This document shows, piece after piece, positions 24,906-33,507 of a DNA stretch of 64,000 nt. The DNA is taken from contig NZ_JACCBZ010000006.1 in NCBI RefSeq assembly GCF_013408825.1, positions 1 to 64,000 on the forward strand. The letters are read 5' to 3'. Position numbers and translations under genes: made by a program. This DNA is from Mucilaginibacter tundrae. GTDB lineage: Bacteria; Bacteroidota; Bacteroidia; Sphingobacteriales; Sphingobacteriaceae. How positions within the stretch are numbered: position 1 is the stretch's first letter; each line of letters starts with the position of its first letter. A model generated the notes under the pieces. That model did not search any database and had not been told where the DNA came from. It saw nothing but the letters and a program-made list of their open reading frames with translations.

Positions 24906-26333
24906 ATGACGATGAAAATACAAGAAATCACTAAAGACCATGACACGCTGATTGATTGGCTAAAGACTATTAATGTTTTTAAAGATGTTCCTGTAAAAGA
25001 ACTTATTTGGCTTGTGAAAATCAGTGAAATAAGGCATGTTCCTGCCGAAACTTACCTTTATAAAAAAGGGGAACTCATAGCAGGAACTTTTATCATTATG
25101 GAAGGAAGGTTACGGTTATGTGTGGATGAAGGAATGGGGAGACAAGAAGTGGATATTTTTGGACCGCGGGATATAACAGGGCTTCTCCCATTTTCCCGAG
25201 GTTTTCATCATGCTGGAGACGGTGATTCTTTAGATGATTTGACTTATCTTTTTCTATCGGCAGACCATCTTGAAGAAATGGTTTGCACTAATTTGGCCCT
25301 GACGGCTGCGCTGGTTCATGTAATGATAGACAGGGTGCGTCATTTTTCCATCTTTAACCAACAAAACGAAAAAATGCTTGCGTTGGGGAAACTTTCTGCT
25401 GGTTTAGCTCATGAACTTAATAATCCTGCCGCCGCAATTGTTCGTTGTTCCAAATCATTGCATCAACAACTTCCTCCAGAATCTCAACGACCTCTTTATA
25501 AATTCCTTGACGCTGTGACAGCTGATTATGTTAATTATGCCAACAACAAATTAGCCATGGCACTCAGCAGGGTAAATGGGGTGAAATTATCATTATCTCA
25601 AAGAATGGATTTAGAAGATTCCATGTGGAAAATATTAAATAAATACCATCTTGACGGAAATGATGATTTAATTGATAATTTGATTGAAGCTGGATTTAAC
25701 GAAGAGGATATTAAAGAGTTTGAACGTTACATTCCCGCTAAGGAACTTTCAATTATCTTAATTTACATAAATGATGTCAGCAGGGTTCACAATATCGTTA
25801 GCGACATTGATGCATCCGCTTCAAGAATCTCAGAACTGGTGGGATGCGTAAAGTCTTATACACACATGGACCAAGGTTTGGTTAAAAAAGCTACAGATAT
25901 TCAATCCGGATTAATTACAACTATAAAATTACTGGAATATAAGGCTACTGAATTGGGATTAAGAATCGAGTCCACCTTTGAGAACGGGATGTCCCACATT
26001 CAGGGTCATGCAGGAGAGCTTAATCAATTGTGGACAAATTTGATTGATAATGGATTAGATGCATTAGAAGGTCAGCCAAACGGATTAGTAGAGATTAAAA
26101 CCGCCTCTACGAGCGATTATATACAAGTTTCAATTTCTGATAATGGGCCTGGTATCCCTGAAGCGATCCGAGATCGGATTTTCGATCCATTTTATACAAC
26201 AAAACCGGTTGGTAAAGGAGTCGGTTTGGGATTGGATATTGCAAAGAGAATCGTAAGGCAGCATCATGGAATTATAAGAGTTTCATCAGAAGCTGGAAAA
26301 ACGACATTTACCGTTCTATTGCCGTTTCATTAA
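24906..26333 (+). CDS. Histidine kinase with N-terminal cyclic-nucleotide-binding domain
   Basis: A 475-aa soluble sensor kinase. Residues 15-140 match a cNMP-binding (CRP-like) domain (ETYLYKKGE, FIIMEGRLRLC). A HisKA domain follows with phospho-acceptor His169 in GLAHELNNPAAAI, and a HATPase_c domain lies at about 350-475 (DNGPGIPEAIRDRIFDPFYTTK, GVGLGLDIAKRIV). No membrane helix is seen, so the signal is cytoplasmic. Whether the effector is cAMP, cGMP or another ligand cannot be told. No response regulator is directly beside it. Confidence 0.9.
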   Translation: MTMKIQEITKDHDTLIDWLKTINVFKDVPVKELIWLVKISEIRHVPAETYLYKKGELIAGTFIIMEGRLRLCVDEGMGRQEVDIFGPRDITGLLPFSRGFHHAGDGDSLDDLTYLFLSADHLEEMVCTNLALTAALVHVMIDRVRHFSIFNQQNEKMLALGKLSAGLAHELNNPAAAIVRCSKSLHQQLPPESQRPLYKFLDAVTADYVNYANNKLAMALSRVNGVKLSLSQRMDLEDSMWKILNKYHLDGNDDLIDNLIEAGFNEEDIKEFERYIPAKELSIILIYINDVSRVHNIVSDIDASASRISELVGCVKSYTHMDQGLVKKATDIQSGLITTIKLLEYKATELGLRIESTFENGMSHIQGHAGELNQLWTNLIDNGLDALEGQPNGLVEIKTASTSDYIQVSISDNGPGIPEAIRDRIFDPFYTTKPVGKGVGLGLDIAKRIVRQHHGIIRVSSEAGKTTFTVLLPFH

Positions 26334-26372
26334 AATTTTATTGCATTTATTAATACATTTAACAAACATAAT

Positions 26373-26741
26373 ATGAAAATTAACTATTTGGGATTTAATC
26401 TCTTTGCAGCTTTAGTAATCACCTCTGCAACCACTCAAGCCCAAAATAACAATAAACTGAAAGACACAACAATTGCGCTTAACCGTAAAAAGATTGATAG
26501 CATTGATCGGGAAATGATTGAATTGCTGGGACAAAGAGAGAAATGCGTGAAAGAAATCGGGATTTATAAAGCTAAAAACAATATCCCACCCTTACAGGCG
26601 GCGCGATTTCAAGAAGTACTAGATAATGCGATTAAGGCTGGAGCCAAAGAAAATCTTTCGCCGGAGTTTATTACAGAATTCTTAAATGCAGTACATAAAG
26701 AAAGCCTTCGGATTGAAGAAGATTTAAAATCCCCCCAATAA
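26373..26741 (+). CDS. Secreted chorismate mutase (AroQ fold)
   Basis: A 122-aa protein with a signal peptide (residues 1-23, cleavage after TTQA) followed by an AroQ-type chorismate mutase domain (about residues 40-115). Visible features include the helix start KIDSIDREMIELLGQREKCVKEIGIYKAKNN with the catalytic Arg (RE) and Lys (YKAKNN), and the C-terminal helix FLNAVHKESLRIEE. It would turn chorismate to prephenate in the periplasm. Exported chorismate mutases are known in some pathogens and proteobacteria, and their purpose is unclear. The next gene downstream encodes an ACT-domain protein. Confidence 0.8.
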   Translation: MKINYLGFNLFAALVITSATTQAQNNNKLKDTTIALNRKKIDSIDREMIELLGQREKCVKEIGIYKAKNNIPPLQAARFQEVLDNAIKAGAKENLSPEFITEFLNAVHKESLRIEEDLKSPQ

Positions 26742-26834
26742 TTATAATTTATAAGATTCTTGATTCTCATGCTCTGATAAAATTAAGGGGTATTACCCTT
26801 AACGACGTTGAAAACTTGAAAGCAAATTAAAAAA

Positions 26835-27242
26835 ATGAGTGGAGTAACAGATATTGGGATAATACTCAAAACTATGAGTCCCCAAATTAATGAGGGAGAA
26901 TATGTTTTTTGTACCGTTGATACCCTTGAAAAAATCAACATCAAATCAATAATTGGCATATTCAAAGAGGAAGAAGGGGTAACAGTAATCTTGAAAAAAA
27001 AGGAGGCCGATACATTAACGCTTAGCTATTCATATATTTCTGCCTGGATAACCCTAAATATACATTCCTCGCTGGAGGCCTTTGGTCTTACAGCAGCTGT
27101 TTCAGTTGCGTTAGCAAAGGAAAATGTTAGTTGTAATGTAATTGCAGCTTTTTTTCATGATCATATTTTTGTCGATCATAAGCAAGCCGAAAATGCACTC
27201 GCAATTCTTAAGGCCATATCGAAAAACTATAATACCGAATAA
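26835..27242 (+). CDS. ACT-domain protein
   Basis: A 135-aa cytoplasmic protein made of two ACT-like halves (about residues 1-65 and 66-130; the second holds EAFGLTAAVSVALAKENVSCNVIAAFFHDHIFV). ACT domains usually bind amino acids and control metabolic enzymes or regulators. It lies 93 bases after the secreted chorismate mutase. A hairpin-like TTAAGGG...CCCTTAA dyad at 26783-26802 lies just before it. Specific function is unknown. Confidence 0.75.
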   Translation: MSGVTDIGIILKTMSPQINEGEYVFCTVDTLEKINIKSIIGIFKEEEGVTVILKKKEADTLTLSYSYISAWITLNIHSSLEAFGLTAAVSVALAKENVSCNVIAAFFHDHIFVDHKQAENALAILKAISKNYNTE

Positions 27243-27308
27243 TTGCAATACATCATTTTGAAAAGTTTAAAATCTCTTGATTCTTATTCTTAAAAAGGGC
27301 TTAAAGTA

Positions 27309-27330
27309 TGACAACTTTTAAAAGTTGTCA
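27309..27330. promoter_or_regulatory. Perfect 22-bp palindrome upstream of the recombinase operon
   Basis: TGACAACTTTTAAAAGTTGT plus CA forms a perfect dyad. It is enclosed by AGGGCT (27295-27300) and AGCCCT (27335-27340), making one larger stem. It is 33 bases before the small gene at 27364 and has no following T-run. It could be an operator for the recombinase operon, a recombination site, or an imperfect terminator of the ACT-domain gene. Confidence 0.5.
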
Positions 27331-27363
27331 ACATAGCCCTATCCATCTTAATAATTTGTCCGA

Positions 27364-27525
27364 ATGGACAAAGAAATAAGGACAATTACAGCCAGGGAAG
27401 TAGTGGAAATATGTAAAAATGAAGGCCAAATAATTACTGTTGCAGAAGCACAAATTGTTTTGGATTTCATGTATAAATTCAGTAAATTAACATTAGAAAT
27501 TTTATTAAAAGATGAAGACTGCTGA
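27364..27525 (+). CDS. Small protein (53 aa) cotranslated with the recombinase
   Basis: The frame MDKEIRTITAREVVEICKN runs to a stop at 27523-27525, which lies inside the first codons of the recombinase (ATG at 27512). The 14-bp overlap implies translational coupling. The protein is acidic and helical with no recognised domain. Short genes of this kind (I-T-A-x-E-V, then a helix with E-A-Q-I-V-L-D-F-M) are common before recombinases on Bacteroidota mobile elements, which I recall rather than show here. Confidence 0.65.
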   Translation: MDKEIRTITAREVVEICKNEGQIITVAEAQIVLDFMYKFSKLTLEILLKDEDC

Positions 27526-29038
27526 TTTATATATTAGGGTTAGCACCGATGAACAGGCCGATAAAGGCTACTCTCAAAGAAGCCAGGAAGATGTACTGCG
27601 CAGATATTGTGAATATGGCAATATCAAGGTTAGGAACGTAATTTATGAAGACCATTCCGCGAAATCTTTTGTGCGGCCAGAATGGATCAAACTCCTGGCT
27701 GACCTAAAGAAACATAAAGGAAAGACCGACTTACTTTTATTTACAAAATGGGATCGATTTAGCAGAAATGCAAGTGATGCTTATTACATGATAAGTGTTT
27801 TGAAAAAGCTAGGTATTGAACCTGTCGCTATTGAACAACCGCTAGACACTTCAGTTCCTGAAAACAAAATGATGCTTGCCGTCTACCTCACAGCACCGGA
27901 AATAGAAAATGACCGCAGAGGTCTAAATACGTTTTATGGAATTAGACAGGCAAAAAAGGAAGGTCGCTGGATGGGTATCGCTCCAATCGGTTATAAAAAC
28001 AAGACCCATGAAAATGGTAAAAAATATATTGCCATCGACGAACCGAATGCCTCACATATGAAATGGGCATTCGAACAAGTTGGTGAGGGATTTTATTCGG
28101 CCGAACAAGTTTTAAAATTAGGGCGAACAAAGGGATTAGTTTGCAGTAAAAATAATTTCATGGTGGCGATGCGCAATCCTTGTTATATGGGTAAGATCAG
28201 GTTGGCTGAATTTAAAAACGAACCGGCACGTTTTGTAGACGGATTGCACGAACCCCTAATCACTGAAGCTTTGTTTTACAGGGTACAGGACGTAATTGAT
28301 GGTAGGAAAAGAGAAATAGGACAGCCGATTTATGTTCCAGAAATGCTGCCTTTAAGAGGCTTTTTACAATGTCCCAAGTGCTCCCGCATTTTAACTGGAA
28401 GCGCTTCAAAAGGCCGTAATAATTATTTTTACTATTATCATTGCAGTTCAGCTTGTGGAATAAGGTATAGAGCCGAGAATGTAAATGACCTTTTTGTTAG
28501 TGAACTTCATAAATATAAGTTGAAGCGTCCTATGGGAACTATATATTCCCGCGTAGTTCATGACCAATTCCACAACATGGCGAGGGTGGTTTTAGACAAG
28601 AGAAGACAATTAGTGGCCGCTATTACGGATCAGCATAATCGATTGAGCAAGGCGAGAGCACATGCATTGTTAGACGATTTTGATCCTGATGATTATAAAA
28701 TTCTAAAAAAAGATTGCGAAGACAAGATAGTTCGCTTGGAAGCAGACTTACGTGAAATTTCAACCCAACCGGAGATAAAAGTGAATTTAAAGGAACTCGT
28801 TGAAAAAGCAGTTTTTACCTTCGAAAACATCGATTCTATATACGTGAAGGCCGATATTGCAAAAAAACGGGAAATTATTGGTTCGATGTTCCCGGAAAAA
28901 ATCTGTTTTGACGGAACAAAACATCGAACCGGAAAAATCAACGAGGCGATGGCACTTAGCCATCTGATTAACAGCAAATTACAAGGCAAAAAAAATGGGG
29001 CAAAATCAAAGTTTTTTGACTTGCCCCATGAAGGGTAA
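27512..29038 (+). CDS. Large serine recombinase (site-specific integrase)
   Basis: A 508-aa serine recombinase. The resolvase-type catalytic domain spans residues 1-145 with nucleophile Ser11 in YIRVSTDEQ and the FTKWDRFSRNA motif near 86. A recombinase DNA-binding domain follows (about 160-275). A zinc ribbon has Cys287-x2-Cys290 and a later HCSSACG pair. A coiled-coil tail (about 350-420) ends the protein. These enzymes integrate and excise mobile elements. The stop codon (29036-29038) lies in the acceptor stem of the neighbouring tRNA-His, so this end of the gene is at the attachment junction. Serine recombinases rarely use tRNA genes, which makes this case worth checking. Confidence 0.93.
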   Translation: MKTADLYIRVSTDEQADKGYSQRSQEDVLRRYCEYGNIKVRNVIYEDHSAKSFVRPEWIKLLADLKKHKGKTDLLLFTKWDRFSRNASDAYYMISVLKKLGIEPVAIEQPLDTSVPENKMMLAVYLTAPEIENDRRGLNTFYGIRQAKKEGRWMGIAPIGYKNKTHENGKKYIAIDEPNASHMKWAFEQVGEGFYSAEQVLKLGRTKGLVCSKNNFMVAMRNPCYMGKIRLAEFKNEPARFVDGLHEPLITEALFYRVQDVIDGRKREIGQPIYVPEMLPLRGFLQCPKCSRILTGSASKGRNNYFYYYHCSSACGIRYRAENVNDLFVSELHKYKLKRPMGTIYSRVVHDQFHNMARVVLDKRRQLVAAITDQHNRLSKARAHALLDDFDPDDYKILKKDCEDKIVRLEADLREISTQPEIKVNLKELVEKAVFTFENIDSIYVKADIAKKREIIGSMFPEKICFDGTKHRTGKINEAMALSHLINSKLQGKKNGAKSKFFDLPHEG

Positions 29039-29108
29039 ATGATGGGGCTCGAACCCACGACCCTCGGTACCACAAACCGATGCTCTAACCAACTGAGCTA
29101 CATCTACC
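29034..29108 (-). tRNA. tRNA-His (GTG)
   Basis: Read on the minus strand, the cloverleaf has a G at -1, acceptor GTAGATG/CATTTAC, D-arm with AGCTCAGTTGGTTAGAGC, anticodon stem TCGGT/ACCGA around loop TTGTGGT (anticodon GTG), and T-arm GTGGGTTCGAGCCCC. The extra G at the 5' end is typical of tRNA-His. CCA is not encoded. A canonical promoter lies just upstream (29123-29153). The 3' end overlaps the recombinase gene by five bases. Confidence 0.93.
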
Positions 29109-29122
29109 GTTTTTCAGAGATG

Positions 29123-29153
29123 CAAAAGTATGAATCTTGCGGATAATTGCAAA
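29123..29153 (-). promoter_or_regulatory. Promoter of tRNA-His
   Basis: TTTG (29153 to 29150), a 19-base spacer, and TACTTTTG (29130 to 29123) match the Bacteroidota sigma consensus exactly. The tRNA 5' end is 15 bases downstream of the -7 box. This is the clearest promoter in the window and supports the other box calls. Confidence 0.8.
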
Positions 29154-29214
29154 GCTTTTTTAATATTACATTTAGCTTACGTGTTAAAATGCTGATTTAG
29201 TTAAATTTGAGATT

Positions 29215-31305
29215 ATGGCGGAGCAATTGATTGAGTTAAATGTAACGGGTATGCACTGTAATAACTGTGCTATATCAATACATAATTTACTGGCGAAAAA
29301 AGGCCTTCAAAATATACTGGTAGACTTTGCAGGTGAGGAAGTTAAGTTTTCTACAGAAAACGAAGCCGAGGTTCCTGATATTATTAAGGGCATTGAACAA
29401 TTAGGTTATAAAGTAGTGGATGATCCTGCTTTACACATGCCTAAGTTTTATGAAAAAATAGAAAATAAATTTATTTTTTGTCTTGTTTTCACTGTGCCTT
29501 TGCTTCTGCATATGGTATTACCCTGGCATTTCTTGCAGATTCCTTCGCTTCAATTGCTTTTATGCCTGCCGGTTTTTATAGTGGGATGTCTACATTTCGG
29601 TAAAAGCGCGTGGAGTTCGGTTAAAAATGGTGTGCCCAATATGGATGTGCTGATTTTTGTGGGATCATCGGCCGCGTTTATTTATAGCCTGGTTGGAACT
29701 CTTGAAGATTTAGGCGAACAATATCAGTTTTACGAAACTTGTGCTACCATTATAACATTAGTGTTATTGGGTAATGTTTTTGAGAAACGCTCGGTTACAC
29801 AAACAACATCAGCAGTAAAAGATCTGGTAAAAATCCAGCAAGTTACCGCGACTAGGGTTATTAAGGATGGCATAGAGGTTATAAGCGCCAAAGAAGTTGT
29901 CTCCGGTGATATATTATTAGTTAATCAAGGTGACAAAATACCTGTTGATGGTGATGTATTAAATGGTGAAGCTTCGGTTGATGAATCCATGCTGACCGGC
30001 GAGAGTGTGCCTGTTGAAAAAGTTAAATATGATAAGGTTATTGGTGGTACCATTATTCAGCATGGCAATATCAAAATGATGGCCACCAAAGTTGGATCAA
30101 ATACTGTGTTATCGCAAATCATCGACCTGATGAAAAAAGCGCAGGCCGCAAAACCTCCGGTACAAAGGCTGGGTGATAAAGTAGCATCGATATTTGTGCC
30201 TGCGGTGATCTTTATATCACTAATCACTTTCTCTATAACCTATTTCGCGGTGCATACAAGCGTTCAAACTGCTTTAATGAACGCTATTGCCGTTTTGGTA
30301 ATATCATGCCCTTGTGCCATGGGTTTAGCCACTCCTACCGCCGTTATGGTTGGCTTGGGCAGAGCAGCCAAAAATGGAATACTAATTAAAGGTGGCGATA
30401 CGATTGAGGCGGTTGCCAACACTAAATTTGTGGTATTTGATAAAACCGGAACGTTGACTACCGGAAAATTCCGCATTAATGATATTAAGATTGAAGGCGA
30501 TGTTGATTTAGAAATTGTTCGGGGTATTATTATGGCTATTGAGGAGCGGTCTAATCATCCCATAGCAAAATCATTGGTAGCTGAACTTAAATCGTTGCCT
30601 CAACAAAAGCTAATATTACTAAAAGCCGCCGAAGAAAAAGGTTTGGGTATGCGTGCCGAGGATGTCCAGGGCAATAATTACTTTTTAGGCACAGCCAAAG
30701 CAACAACTGAAGGTGATTTTAACTTAGTACTGTATAAAAACCAGGTTTTGTTAGCTCAGATAGCTATTGATGATGAAATTAAGCCAGATGCAGCGACTTT
30801 AATCTCCCAATTAAAAACTTTAGGCACTATTCCGGTTCTGTTAAGCGGCGATAAAAAAAACCGATGTTTAAAAGTAGCACAAGCCATCGGTATTAACGAG
30901 GTTCACTCGGAAAAACTACCTGATGAAAAGCTTGCAGTAATTGATATCTATAAACAAAAGGGTAAAACCATAATGATAGGCGATGGCATTAATGATGCCC
31001 CTGCCCTAACCCAGGCTGACGTTGGTGTATCTATGAATGACGCCAGTCAGGTTGCTATACAATCTGCACGGGTTATCTTGTTGAATACAGATTTGCATTC
31101 TGTGGTTAAGTTTCTGCAAATTAGTAAGCATACGATGATCACCATAAAGCAAAACCTGTTTTGGGCATTTGCTTATAACATTGTTGCTATTCCTATTGCG
31201 GCATTGGGATTCCTAAACCCGATGGTTGGTGCATTCGCGATGGCATTTTCGGATGTGGTGGTAATTGGGAATTCATTGAGGTTGAAGGCGAAGCGCCTTA
31301 GTTGA
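29215..31305 (+). CDS. copA: Copper-exporting P1B-type ATPase
   Basis: A 696-aa heavy-metal ATPase that pumps Cu(I) out of the cytoplasm. It has an N-terminal HMA domain with Cys15-x2-Cys18 (GMHCNNC), transport-site CPC at 365-367 (SCPCAMGLATPT), the phosphorylation motif DKTGTLT at Asp409, TGES at about 264, and MIGDGINDAPAL near 590. Late YN and MxxSS-type residues in the last helices suit copper. A TAAATTTG -7-like box at 29202-29209 ends five bases before the ATG. It is the first gene to the right of tRNA-His, so it likely belongs to the core chromosome. Confidence 0.92.
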   Translation: MAEQLIELNVTGMHCNNCAISIHNLLAKKGLQNILVDFAGEEVKFSTENEAEVPDIIKGIEQLGYKVVDDPALHMPKFYEKIENKFIFCLVFTVPLLLHMVLPWHFLQIPSLQLLLCLPVFIVGCLHFGKSAWSSVKNGVPNMDVLIFVGSSAAFIYSLVGTLEDLGEQYQFYETCATIITLVLLGNVFEKRSVTQTTSAVKDLVKIQQVTATRVIKDGIEVISAKEVVSGDILLVNQGDKIPVDGDVLNGEASVDESMLTGESVPVEKVKYDKVIGGTIIQHGNIKMMATKVGSNTVLSQIIDLMKKAQAAKPPVQRLGDKVASIFVPAVIFISLITFSITYFAVHTSVQTALMNAIAVLVISCPCAMGLATPTAVMVGLGRAAKNGILIKGGDTIEAVANTKFVVFDKTGTLTTGKFRINDIKIEGDVDLEIVRGIIMAIEERSNHPIAKSLVAELKSLPQQKLILLKAAEEKGLGMRAEDVQGNNYFLGTAKATTEGDFNLVLYKNQVLLAQIAIDDEIKPDAATLISQLKTLGTIPVLLSGDKKNRCLKVAQAIGINEVHSEKLPDEKLAVIDIYKQKGKTIMIGDGINDAPALTQADVGVSMNDASQVAIQSARVILLNTDLHSVVKFLQISKHTMITIKQNLFWAFAYNIVAIPIAALGFLNPMVGAFAMAFSDVVVIGNSLRLKAKRLS

Positions 31306-31388
31306 TAGTTAATGGATTATAGTTGACAGAGTTTTTCTATTTTTGAAGGTGGATATGAACTATCAATCATAGACCATGAACTCAAAAT

Positions 31389-31859
31389 ATGATCGAAATT
31401 TTTACAGACGGAGCATCAAGTGGCAACCCGGGGCCGGGCGGATATGGGGTAATTTTACGCTCGGGCCAGCATTATAAAGAGCTTTCCGAAGGTTTCCGTA
31501 AAACTACCAACAACCGTATGGAGCTGCTGGCTGTAATAAAAGGGTTGGAAGCTATTAAAACGCCCAAACAGGATGTGATGATCTTTTCCGATTCTAAATA
31601 TGTGATCGATTCCATCGAAAAAAGATGGGTATACGGTTGGGTACAAAAGGGCTTTAAGGATAAAAAGAATAAAGATCTTTGGCTACGATACCTAGAGGTA
31701 AGCAAACTACATAACATCAAATTCACCTGGGTACGCGGGCATAATGGCCACCCGGAAAACGAGCGTTGCGATGAGTTGGCTGTTGCTGCGGGTAAGCAGA
31801 AGCCTTTACTTATTGACTCTGTTTTTGAGATGGAGAATGCTAAGGCGGGGTTAATGTAG
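31389..31859 (+). CDS. rnhA: Ribonuclease HI
   Basis: A 156-aa RNase H that cuts the RNA strand of RNA-DNA hybrids. The four catalytic carboxylates are in IFTDGASSGNPGPGG, NNRMELLA, IFSDSKYV and NERCDELA. Length and order fit the standard bacterial form. It lies 83 bases downstream of copA, with an intergenic inverted repeat between, and is followed by a convergent phosphoesterase gene. Confidence 0.95.
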   Translation: MIEIFTDGASSGNPGPGGYGVILRSGQHYKELSEGFRKTTNNRMELLAVIKGLEAIKTPKQDVMIFSDSKYVIDSIEKRWVYGWVQKGFKDKKNKDLWLRYLEVSKLHNIKFTWVRGHNGHPENERCDELAVAAGKQKPLLIDSVFEMENAKAGLM

Positions 31860-31861
31860 AT

Positions 31862-31971
31862 TAGTTAAGTGGTTGATTGGGTTGGATTAAGTTGATTGGT
31901 TGGCTACCCAATAAAAAAAAACGCAATAACCAAATCAACTTATTCAACTACTCACTTAATCAACTCAATCA
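31862..31971. repeat. Imperfect inverted repeat between rnhA and phosphoesterase
   Basis: Arms containing GTTGATTGG...TTAAGTTGATTGG and CCAAATCAACTTATTCAAC...CTTAATCAAC are largely complementary around an A-rich centre. It sits between two convergent genes and probably ends both transcripts. Confidence 0.5.
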
Positions 31972-32443
31972 CCTGCAAATCTTGTATTTTATCCCCATCA
32001 ATACTAAACCGCATTAGGGTACGCACTTTTTGCCAGCCTTGCTTGCCCGCCGCACCGGGGTTTAGGTGCAGGCAGCTTATTTTTTTATCATAGATCACTT
32101 TGAGAATATGCGAGTGCCCCGTGATGAATAACTGCGGAGGATTGGTATAAATCTCAGGTTTTACCGCTTGATTATATCGATCAGGATAGCCGCCGATGTG
32201 GGTTATCCAAACATCTACATTTTCACATTTAAAACGGAGATTTAGCGGAAATGTTCGGCGAATATCTTGTCCGTCGATATTTCCGTATACACCTTTTAGT
32301 GGTTTGAATGACGCGAGTTGATCCGCCAGTTCAATATTACCGAAATCACCGGCATGCCATATTTCGTCTACGTCTTCAAAGTATTTGAAAACGGCATCGT
32401 CAAGGAAGCTGTGGGTATCGGAAATCAGGCCTATTTTTACCAT
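31952..32443 (-). CDS. Metallophosphoesterase, YfcE/MJ0936 family
   Basis: A 163-aa calcineurin-like phosphoesterase. The two-metal site is shown by ISDTHSFLD (residues 6-14), AGDFGN (36-41), YGNIDG (54-59), THIGG (81-85) and TGHSHI (108-113), with a closing LNPGAAG. Family members hydrolyse phosphodiesters in vitro with a poorly defined natural role. It is the last gene of the purL operon, 11 bases after the hypothetical protein gene. Confidence 0.9.
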   Translation of the reverse strand: MVKIGLISDTHSFLDDAVFKYFEDVDEIWHAGDFGNIELADQLASFKPLKGVYGNIDGQDIRRTFPLNLRFKCENVDVWITHIGGYPDRYNQAVKPEIYTNPPQLFITGHSHILKVIYDKKISCLHLNPGAAGKQGWQKVRTLMRFSIDGDKIQDLQVIELIK

Positions 32444-32454
32444 TGAAAGCTATA

Positions 32455-32802
32455 TTAATAAGTTTGATGGTTATTTGACCTCAAAAGCATGTGACGAATA
32501 TTTGCTCTCTTCTTTTGGGTATATAATGCTAAAAATGTATACACAACCATAAACAGTATGAAACATCCGAAGAAAACAAAATTTTCTAAATATTTCTTTC
32601 TATAAGTGAGGAAAACAGAATATCCAAGTAATAAACAACAACCAACAATTTTATCCAACATCTCCATCTCCAAGATAAAATTCAGCTCCCCTGAAATTTG
32701 TGAATTATTTATTTGAATATATTCAAGATAACCTAACAATAAAACTGGAACTGCTAATAGCAATGTAAATATGTTGGAAGTAATTTTCATTTTAAAAAGC
32801 AA
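32455..32802 (-). CDS. Small membrane protein of unknown function
   Basis: Not recognised. The 115-aa product has three hydrophobic segments (about residues 8-25, 48-65 and 73-95: NIFTLLLAVPVLLLGYL, IVGCCLLLGYSVFLTY, FVFFGCFILFMVVYTFLALY) and a basic C-terminus. The start overlaps the end of trmN6 by 11 bases, so it is cotranscribed with it. Confidence 0.6.
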   Translation of the reverse strand: MLFKMKITSNIFTLLLAVPVLLLGYLEYIQINNSQISGELNFILEMEMLDKIVGCCLLLGYSVFLTYRKKYLENFVFFGCFILFMVVYTFLALYTQKKRANIRHMLLRSNNHQTY

Positions 32803-33505
32803 TAAAGTAAGGTTTCAATAACTGTTTATATTCAGCAGAATAATTCCCAATTGATTCATAGATCACTAATTTACTATTTTCTATTTCACGTTGATTCAAA
32901 CCAAAACATAAAATTTCGCGGTGTGGTGTGGAATGTTCAAACGAATGCACTGTAATAACCCTCTTTAAAAACAAATTATTCGATACAGCTAATTCCTTCA
33001 CCAACTCTGCTGCTTGCAATGGCAATATCAACCAACACAAGCCACTTTCGGTTAAATGTTTAGTTATACCTGTTATCAAACCTTCAAAAAAATCTTTATC
33101 TGTATGTTTAGCTACCGTTTTATTGGCTTTTGGCGATTCAAGTGAGTTAATATGGAACGGCGGGTTAGATACAATTAAATCATATTTCTTTTCCGGATGT
33201 TCCTCAAAATACATTTCAAAATCCTGATGAAACAACCCTAGCCGATCAGCAAATGGCGAATTTTGAAAATTCATAGTCGCTGTTTGGGATGCAGGTTCAT
33301 CAATCTCAACTGCATCTATTATGGCTGATGAAAAACGTTGTGCCAGCATTAATGCAATTACACCTGTTCCGGCGCCTATGTCCAATATATGTTGAGGATT
33401 AGAAGTTTCGGCTAATGCTCCAAGCAATACGCCATCGGTATTGATCTTCATGGCGCAGCCTGTTTGGTCGACTGCGAATTGTTTGAATTGGAAAATGCCA
33501 GACAT
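32792..33505 (-). CDS. trmN6: tRNA1(Val) (adenine37-N6)-methyltransferase
   Basis: A 237-aa SAM-dependent methyltransferase of the TrmN6 (YfiC) family, which methylates A37 of one tRNA-Val. It has FxxKxFxVDQ at the start (FQFKQFAVDQ), the SAM loop DIGAGTGVIALMLAQR (about 42-57), VEIDEPA (67-73) and the adenine-methylase motif NPPF (115-118). It sits between a VOC protein gene (2 bases apart) and the small membrane protein gene in the purL operon. Confidence 0.9.
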   Translation of the reverse strand: MSGIFQFKQFAVDQTGCAMKINTDGVLLGALAETSNPQHILDIGAGTGVIALMLAQRFSSAIIDAVEIDEPASQTATMNFQNSPFADRLGLFHQDFEMYFEEHPEKKYDLIVSNPPFHINSLESPKANKTVAKHTDKDFFEGLITGITKHLTESGLCWLILPLQAAELVKELAVSNNLFLKRVITVHSFEHSTPHREILCFGLNQREIENSKLVIYESIGNYSAEYKQLLKPYFIAF

Positions 33506-33507
33506 GA

